25,881 nucleotides of DNA from Ophiothrix spiculata (Eukaryota > Echinodermata > Ophiuroidea > Amphilepidida > Ophiotrichidae), in NCBI GenBank assembly GCA_000969725.1, contig JXSR01S072780.1; one strand, 5' to 3'. Positions 1 through 25,881 of this stretch are shown here, piece after piece. How positions within the stretch are numbered: the stretch's first letter is position 1; every line of letters starts with the position of its first letter. Made by a program: the position numbers and the translations under genes. The notes below the pieces were generated by a model. It ran no database searches, was not told the DNA's origin, and saw nothing but the letters and a program-made list of their open reading frames with translations.

Positions 1-669
1 AAGACTCCTTTTAAACTAAACGGGCCCTTTACCGTTACCGTTTTAACACTAGGGTTTGAAAAAGTACCATATTTCTTGAAAATGGCTGCTTTTGATTTTG
101 ACTCCTAAAACGGTGTCAACTGATTCACCCTTCTTTCTGTCCTCAAAAACAACCCTAATTCACCTTTCTTGAATCATGCATGGTCACATATTTTTTTATT
201 GGATCATCTACGTACAAGCGAATACCTTTACCTTACCCCAGACCCTGCTGAAACCCATGCTGAATATGTGGCGGCACCACGAGGGGCATCATTTGCCCCC
301 TCAACTTTTTTTTTGCCCCCCCCCCCCTCTCAATTACCCCTTTTTATTGATCATTTTGACATAAATGTACAATATTAAGCGCGCTTCGCGCGTATTTCAC
401 TAAAATATCATTATTTTACCATAAAATATGCGTTTTTAGCCAAAATAGACCAATTTGTCCGAAAGATTTTGCGCGCTACGCGCGCATTGATTTTTGTTTC
501 AAAATTTGTCTCCTGCTCCCCCCAGAAATGAGATGCTGCTGCCGCCGCTAGCTGAAATATCGAAAATGTAAACTATGCTAAGTCTATATTTGTTTCCGAT
601 AATTTCAAAATGAGCGCCCAATTAAAATATCTATCTGCCCATCCCTATTCCAAATCGAGCTTTGGTCGG
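1..669. other. 5' flank of the ANP32 gene, no gene seen
   Basis: No coding region is recognisable. The stretch is AT-rich, with a 12-C homopolymer at 316-327 and one probable old repeat (270-551, listed separately). The short open frames here have no family resemblance and overlap low-complexity DNA. Distal promoter elements could lie here, but none is identifiable by eye. Confidence 0.5.
270..551. mobile_element. possible old MITE-like element with GCGCGC hairpins
   Basis: The left edge (GCGGCACCA, then GCATCATTT) resembles the reverse complement of the right edge (GCGGCAGCA, then GCATCTCATTT), allowing a 6-bp gap, as expected for decayed terminal inverted repeats. Inside are two small CpG palindromes about 90 bp apart, GCGCGCTTCGCGCG near 379 and GCGCGCTACGCGCG near 471. 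No target-site duplication could be found, so the borders and class are uncertain. It could also be unrelated simple repeats. Confidence 0.3.
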
Positions 670-805
670 CCGCCGCGAAACACACAGTAATGTCCCATTG
701 GCTGTACGTTGTGTGTATTGCTATAGGAAAACGTATACGATATTGTTGTAGTGCTACTGCCTTGCTTGCTTGTGAATTGTGACAGAACTGTATACTCTTT
801 ATAAG
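670..805 (+). promoter_or_regulatory. putative ANP32 core promoter and 5' UTR
   Basis: This is the interval just upstream of the start codon. It holds CCGCGAAA at 673-680, which resembles an E2F site read on the minus strand, and ATTGG at 697-701, an inverted CCAAT box of the NF-Y type. No TATA box is evident. An in-frame TGA at 773-775 precedes the ATG at 806. The start has A at -3 and G at +4, a strong Kozak context. The transcription start site cannot be placed. If it lies upstream of 690, an out-of-frame uORF (690-782) would precede the gene. The motif calls are pattern matches only. Confidence 0.4.
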
Positions 806-19984
<19,179 letters not shown>

Positions 19985-20464
19985 CACATCTTCTTTATCT
20001 TGTCGTAATGTTGTTAACGACCAATCCCACTTCCAAAGAATTGTACAAAGTGAAAAAATTAAAGTAAAAACAACAAAAAGAGCGCCTGCCCCTAATGTGT
20101 TCCGAGTACTTCAAATGTGGCACTGCAGGTTGTCGGTACCACAGTGGGTTCAAGGGTCACATCTTTGTTTGAGAATTGGGGCCTTAATTGTGATGACCTC
20201 AGGGAGTTGTGGCGCATTCATCAAGCAAAGTTACACCAGAAGAGAATTGCATTGAAGACTTAACTTATCGTCACATGGCTGTACTTCTCTTGTGCGTAAC
20301 AAAGCGTATTTAAGACGTGTTGATACGGACTTCTGCTTGAAATTAATACTTTGTTTTTTCCAGATAAGACTGTTCTTTGCCACGTGTAGTTGACATTAAA
20401 TGTATATTAAGTGTGGGGAGAATAAATACTCTGCGGGGTGGAGTGGGGATAGTCGCTAAATAAA
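19985..20464 (+). other. ANP32 3' UTR (proximal end)
   Basis: It follows the stop codon and is non-coding. AATAAA signals lie at 20421-20426 and 20459-20464, each followed by G- and GT-rich sequence (for example GGGGTGGAGTGGGG) that suits a cleavage downstream element. Longer forms could end at AATAAA 21777-21782 or 22867-22872. Confidence 0.5.
20421..20464 (+). terminator. poly(A) signals AATAAA
   Basis: Two AATAAA hexamers (20421 and 20459) lie within 45 bp, with G/GT-rich DNA after each. This is the best candidate 3' end of the ANP32 transcript. Confidence 0.5.
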
Positions 20465-20570
20465 TTATAGGGCTGGGTGGGACAGAGTTAAAAAAAAATT
20501 ACAGGGTGGGGAAGGGACAGAGTTGGTAATTACAGGGTGGGGTGGGACAGGGGGTAGGGTGAGACAGAAT
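20435..20570 (+). repeat. G-rich imperfect repeat with G-quadruplex potential
   Basis: Imperfect repeats of ACAGGGTGGGG..GGGACAG at ~40-bp spacing. The last (20535-20559) has five G-runs of three or more with loops of 1-3 nt, a textbook G-quadruplex pattern on the mRNA-sense strand. It lies just after the proximal poly(A) signals. Confidence 0.7.
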
Positions 20571-23030
20571 GATATGGAGTGAGTGAAATCCAGCTTTTGT
20601 GAGACCAACTTGCAATTCAGAAATGAGTGATGACAAGATGCTTGCTATTAGAGGAATTCAAGGGAAATAATTGAGCATCCAACACAGCTGGTTTTAGCAC
20701 TGTTTTAGGAAATGACTGGTAGTTTTCATAAATAAGTCAGTTAAAAAAGTCAATATGAGGTTTAGACATATATGCAGTGTTCCCCCATGACGGAAAGAGT
20801 AAACCTTTTGGAACTTGTTAAAACCAAGAAGTTCATCCAAGGTGTTCTGATTTGAATGGTAGCTTTTCACCAGTGTATATAATTGCAGCTGATGGTTTAA
20901 ATTAATTCACCAACTCCCACTGGGCAGACAATTGATTTGACCAAATGAGCCATTTCGAAAGGAATTCACCAGCAATCCAAACTTACATCATGCGCAAAAG
21001 AAAAGTTATGAAAACTAGCGGGATCATATTCTGAAGTCAGTGAATGATTGTAAAAAGATGTGTAGGAATTTGTGTACATTTTACGGGGAATTTTGACTTT
21101 TTATATTACAAGTGAGAAAGCTGAAAGAAGCCATGTGTATTGTAAATGAAGTAGGATTCAGTGTTTCTGGAAGTAAAAAAATCCCCAGGGTGGATATTTT
21201 GATCCATCGTCCTATTTATATGAGGCATTTTTTGGCATTCCATGTAAGCAATGCAGAGAGTTATAACCACAATTAATTGAACTTGTGTACATGTTTGTAG
21301 ACCCATTTTAATTAATTAGGGTCATCAATTTGTTCATTTTTGAATGTTATATATTTAAGAATGCAAACCGAAATTGTGATCTAATCACTCCCAGACTGGA
21401 TGTATAAAACTTTTACACTGAACTAATGTGATTAATTATAGATACTGCAAATTAAGAATGCAGTTTGCATTGTTTATCAAGTGATTTTTATGACAGAAAT
21501 ACTATCCCTTTGGTCTGATTACTGATTTGCTATCACTGCTCCACCTCTTACACAGCTTACATTCCACTATTTCACATTGGTATGATATTATTGTTTTGTA
21601 CAGGAGAGTAAGATGTGTGAGAGACTAATGCAGTGAACATCCCTCCATGTTTGAGTTGTTATTAATATTTTGGTAGTGCTTGTTTGCTTATTTTAGAGAA
21701 AAATGTGTCCAGGTCCAGTAGATATTTTGTATTATATGACAGTAACAGAGTATTTTCATTTCACTTTGGCACTATAAATAAATCGATGGGTTGGGATCAT
21801 CCTTATTAGAGTTCAACTTGCGGGTAGGTTGGATGAAAACAACATGTTTCTGCACAATATAGTATTCATAATGCCAAGTTTGTTTTGCAACAACCACTTT
21901 CTTGATCCTTGGGAAATTTGTTTTCTCATACATGTGTTCATAGTATTCCGATATTTGAATTTTCATTTTATTGCATATAGCTAAAGTCTCTGAGCAAATT
22001 AGTCAATGAAGCTTAAAGAAATATGAACTTAACTCCCAAGGATGAATTTGAAGGTACGAGTTGACCAAGGTTGGCATTTATATCAGCCACCACTATGAAA
22101 CTTGACTGGGAAACTCCTAGATTGTACATTGGAGTATTTAAAAGTGAGTGACCAAAATAACCTGATTAGGCCATCTTTGTGGGACGGATTTTGTGTGAGG
22201 GAAGTTACGAAACAAAACTTTCGGAATATAAATTGAGGGTGTGATGTGTAAGTATGGTGAAATTTGAGTATTTTCTAGGATTTTCTTCAGTTCAGTTATG
22301 TAGGTAAAATACAGGTCCACTTTTAGAAAGGATGTAATGTCATAAAGATTGGTTTTGTTTGAAGGAGTTTGGCAAACATTCTTGTGTTTTACTTTTAACA
22401 GAAACTTTCATGATCACATCCTTTCTAGAAGTAGAAACTGTTTTTTGTCAAGTGTTTGTTATTATGAACCCACACACAAAATGATGTCCCAAGTAAAAAC
22501 AAGTGAAACAGAACAATGAGTCTGTTGCAATAAATTTTTACAAAACTGACAAAAACTTTTGTGTTCTTGGTGTTGCATTTTTAGTCCATAGCTGTGTAAG
22601 AATGAATAAAACCTATGTTCATGTCAAGTTCTGTAAAATATTTAGTCACTTCCATGGTCACATAATCTCAGACCACCGAGTCTTGCCTAATATGGGAACA
22701 GTGCCATTCATGCACCCAAACCTTGGTATATGTCTTGTCTAAGTAAGGAGCTGCTTCAAAACACAACTGGCGGTTGTCTGCCATTGTAATGAAATACCGC
22801 GCCCGTGTGCCTGGGTGTCCTAGCTATTATTCAACTCTGTAGCATGTACTTGTACATAATGCGATCAATAAATCATTGATTGCGTCTTATTCCGTGTAGT
22901 TCAATAATAGACCCCGACTCCTGGTTATGGGAGACACTCAATCTCATTACATCAGTTCTTACCAGTTTTGGGCTGTTGGCTGTTTATTCTGGTTGTACCG
23001 GCCTTATATTGCAGGCAAACTGAATTCTGG
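20571..23030. other. 2.4-kb downstream stretch without recognised gene
   Basis: AT-rich DNA with scattered AATAAA (21777, 22867). A Pumilio-like TGTACATA is near 22853. One hairpin (22319-22434) is listed separately. It may be distal 3' UTR. The short open frames have no family resemblance. Confidence 0.5.
22319..22434. repeat. imperfect inverted repeat (~29-bp arms)
   Basis: The left arm (22319-22347, core TAGAAAGGATGTAATG) pairs with the right arm (22405-22434, core CATCCTTTCTAGAAGT) with about three mismatches and one bulge across a ~57-nt loop. It could be a MITE remnant or an RNA hairpin. Confidence 0.6.
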
Positions 23031-23123
23031 TCACCAATGCACTACAAACCAAGCTATCTTGTCGAAGGTGGCATTGAGGCACCTAGATAAGAGTTGCCAA
23101 TATACTTCAAGCCGTCGGCTACC

Positions 23124-23788
23124 TCACATACTGTTCTATCTCATATTTTTTGACATTTTTAGAAAATTGGTAATTAATACTTTGACGTTGAACTCTTCAA
23201 GATTTTCGCATATCTCGCACAATTCGGTATGCGTTGAATGAAAAACTACATCACATACGGTTCTATCTTAAGGTAGAACCATATGTGAAATAACGATATG
23301 AATATGTTGCATACGGGTCTTATCTTTAATATACATCATTTGGAAAACACAAAAAATCTTTATCACATACTGATTAAAAAAAAAAACAGCGCTGGCCAGT
23401 CTAGATAACCAATTTTTATTTTTACTAAATTTAAAAGAATTTTTGGATTTTAACGGGTTCGCCGTCGGACAAGTTTTGAACTGTCAAGCTTTTGTCAGGA
23501 GTAGCTCTAAGAAGTCAGAGCTACTCCTGACAAAAGCTTGACAGTTCAAAACTTGTCCGACAGCGAACCTGTTAAAATCCAACAATTGTTATGAATTCCC
23601 GTCGTAAAAGCCTTTCGCAAAAAAAAATAAAATAAAAAATAAATTAAAAAGTTTGAAGTGTTTTCGTAATGATATCACCTTTTGCCTGGTAGTGAATAAC
23701 ACAATCAGTGTTTTTCAAGCTTTACGAATGGAAAATTTTAAGTTGCGTTTTTTTCAAAACACATTTAGTGAGATAGGACTGTATGTGA
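23124..23788. mobile_element. foldback/MITE-like element inserted in the satellite
   Basis: The left end TCACATACTGTTCTATCTCA and right end TGAGATAGGACTGTATGTGA are inverted repeats with two mismatches. The motif recurs inside as a near-palindrome at 23251-23288 (TCACATACGGTTCTATCTT and its inverse) and again as a partial GCATACGGGTCTTATCTTTA at about 23314. The centre holds a large hairpin (23443-23582). No coding capacity. It splits the satellite array, so it inserted after the array formed or was amplified beside it. Confidence 0.6.
23443..23582. repeat. 66-bp near-perfect hairpin with 8-nt loop
   Basis: Arms 23443-23508 and 23517-23582 are reverse complements over 66 bp with two mismatches, one of which allows G-U pairing in RNA. 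The loop is AAGAAGTC. The arms include CTGTCAAGCTTTTGTCAGGA and its inverse. Confidence 0.9.
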
Positions 23789-24777
23789 TGCACCTGACGA
23801 AACTATGTCTTGTCTAAGGTGACATTGAGGCACACACAATCCTTGGTAGAGTCACCAATACACTCCAAACCAAGATGTCTTGTCTAAGGTGACATTGAGG
23901 CACTCAATCCTTGGTAGAGTCACCAATACACTTCAAACCAAGATGTCTTGTCTAAGGTGACATTGAAACACACTCGATCCTTGGTAGAGTCACAAATACA
24001 CTTCAAACCAAGATGTCTTGTCTAAGGTGACATTGAGGCACTCAATCCTTGGTAGAGTCACCAATACGGTGGCATTGATACACTCAATCCTTGGTAGAGT
24101 CACCAATACACTTCAAAACAAGATGTCTTGTCTAAGGTGACATTGAGACACTCAATCCTTGGTAGAGTCACCAATACACTTCAGACCAAGATGTCTTGTC
24201 CAAGGTGACATTGAGACACTCAATCCTTGGTAGAGTCACCAATACACTTCAAACCAAGATGTCTTGTCCAAGGTGGCATTGAGACACACTCAATCCTTGG
24301 TAGAGTCACCAATACACTTCAAACCAAGATGTCTTGTCCAAGGTGGCATTGAGACACTCAATCCTTGGTCTTGGTAGAGTCACCAATACATTTCAAACCA
24401 AAATGTCTTGTCTAATGTGACAGTGAGACATACTCAATCCTTGGTAGAGTCACCAATACACTTCAAACCAAGATGTCTTGTCTAAGGTGGCATTGAGACA
24501 CACTCAATCCTTGGTAGAGTCACCAATACACTTCAAACCAAGATGTCTTGTCCAAGGTGGCATTGAGACACTCAATCCTTGGTAGAGTCACCAATACACT
24601 TCAAATCAAGATGGCATTGAGACACACTCAATCCTCGGTAGAGTCACCAATGCACTTCAAACCAAGACGTGAATTGTCGAAGGTGGCATTGATACACTCA
24701 ATCCTTGGTAGGGTCACCAATACACTTCAAACCAATATGTCTTATCCAAGGTGGCATTGAGACACACTCAATCCTTG

Positions 24778-25881
24778 AAAGAGATAAAGACTTGTAAACC
24801 TTTGGACTAGCCGGCTGTATTTTACCTTATTTTGATACAGCCTACCTAGACATACCATGTCTCCTTGTTCCCTTGGACAAGAAACTTTACTAAATGCTCC
24901 GTTTTTTTGAAGTTGGTTTTCTGGCATGAAGTTAATGATGTGAACATGGTGAATGAGCTTAAATGCTCATTGAGATGATACAAAGTATTTTGACTTGATC
25001 ATGTTGATGATTAGTCAGGTCCCCCTGGGGTACTCATAATTGAGTTGGACAGAGTTGTCCCCTGGGGTAATCAAGTATAATCTGAGATAAGTAAACCAAC
25101 TGCGAAATCCGCGCGATCCTAATGTTTATATTCCACGCTATAATAGTCCGAGATTGTTCATTAATGTCCATGGCACTAAAATCTTGAAAAACTTGCAGGC
25201 GTATTCTTGCAATTCACAAGTTCCGGAATCCAGCTGACAAAAGGTAAATCCAAAACTTTCCTTGCGAAATCAAATGGCGATTTCCACACAATAGTCCAGC
25301 AATCATAACGAAGCTCCACTTGGCTTAAAAGCTGAATACAACGCACATAATCCACTTGTACATAAAATAATGAAATAACAGTTTGTCTTTAATTCTCCAT
25401 CCGTAATATATCGTTAATTCTCCAAAATATCGCTATCTCCTTTCTCCTTCCAATGTTTAATTAGTAAACTCCACTCAGCTGTATAACTCCGTCCACCAAA
25501 ATCAACTTCTCCAGAAATTCGCAAGCTGCTCCAAAGTCAATTCCACTTTATCAGTATAACTGCAACTTGTCAAAATCCATCCACACAAAACAGCTTCCAT
25601 TTCACTTCCAAAGTTTTAACTATCGACCTATCGCCGACAAAGTCAATTCAACTTCTGCCCAAATTCAGTTTCCTTGGGCTCATTAATTTTTACATTTGCA
25701 TAAAAAGTCTTTTTTAACATATACTGGTAATTCCCATCTAGTATACAATGCAACATAGGTACAAACACCTTAAATAGCAATTGGAATTCCCAAAGTGCCG
25801 GGGCTAAAGATGATCTGATCAATGATCTAATTATGGAAATTCCACATCATCTAGCATCTGATTGGTTATTTAGTTTATGCA
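24778..25881. other. terminal stretch without recognised gene, G-poor
   Basis: No coding region recognised. A short direct repeat lies at about 25021-25074 (CCCCTGGGGTA twice). From about 25290 to 25680 the + strand is poor in G (5-6 per 60 bases in the lines counted), with C clearly in excess and repeated TCCAC and AACTTC words. This could be part of an unidentified transposable element continuing past the window end. Confidence 0.4.

Larger units (their letters stand above)
23031..24777. repeat. 68-70-bp satellite array interrupted by a foldback element
   Basis: About 15 units follow 23800, with period 68-70 bp (for example unit starts at 23872, 23940 and 24010). A diverged unit lies at 23031-23113, left of an inserted element. 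Conserved parts are ATGTCTTGTCTAAGGTGACA, ATTGAG..CACTCAATCC and TTGGTAGAGTCACCAATACA. Each unit can fold: ATTGAG pairs with CTCAAT and GGTGAC with GTCACC. Two units are truncated (near 24065 and 24609). Confidence 0.9.

Noticed and set aside
690-782. 30-codon upstream ORF before the ANP32 start
   Set aside because: It overlaps the putative CCAAT box and may lie upstream of transcription; no evidence that it is in the mRNA.
23800-24777. CRISPR-like array
   Set aside because: The units are contiguous 68-70-bp tandem repeats without unique spacers, in a eukaryotic context.

Overview
The window is eukaryotic: long introns with canonical GT..AG borders, AT-rich DNA, and dense non-autonomous DNA transposons and LINE fragments. 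The protein sequence and repeat types suggest a marine invertebrate, perhaps a deuterostome such as an echinoderm, hemichordate or cephalochordate. That placement is inference; no marker fixes the species.

One host gene spans almost the whole window on the + strand: an ANP32-family acidic leucine-rich nuclear phosphoprotein, from the ATG at 806 to the TAG at 19982-19984. I reconstruct eight coding exons (806-853, 5261-5407, 6408-6530, 8684-8849, 11490-11606 with a near-identical second copy at 12276-12392, 13106-13317, 18483-18570, 19914-19984). All phases agree. With one copy of exon 5 the protein is 323 aa, with both copies 362 aa. Exons 1-4 encode the LRR domain and its cap. Exons 5-8 encode the acidic tail, with a run of 26 Asp, a segment like the H2A.Z-binding region of vertebrate ANP32E, and a C-terminal KRKR nuclear localisation signal.

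The second exon 5 lies in a ~740-bp segment repeated on both sides of a 50-N assembly gap (12081-12130). This looks more like two uncollapsed haplotypes than a real exon duplication, but the symmetric phase (1-1) means either version would be translated.

The introns are repeat-rich. Intron 2 holds a 170-bp hAT-type MITE with a perfect 8-bp target duplication. Intron 3 holds a TTAA-flanked MITE, decayed copies of the end of exon 3, and a TA-flanked element with another MITE inside its left end. Intron 4 holds a LINE 3' end, a 102-bp minisatellite and a three-layer nest (MITE, LINE inside it, second MITE inside the LINE). Intron 6 holds a 896-bp hAT-like element with perfect 8-bp target duplication, two copies of a TGTGATGACTCACC-ended MITE, a complete copy of the nest's outer MITE and a LINE 3' tail.

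Downstream are the 3' UTR with poly(A) signals and a G-quadruplex-type G-rich repeat, about 2.4 kb without a recognisable gene, a ~68-bp satellite array (about 23031-24777) interrupted by a foldback element with a 66-bp near-perfect hairpin, and a G-poor terminal kilobase that I cannot identify. I see no second host gene, tRNA, rRNA or CRISPR array, and no convincing new multi-gene system. The most informative points are the ANP32E-like tail, the gap-flanking exon copy, the decayed exon-3 copies and the nested elements.
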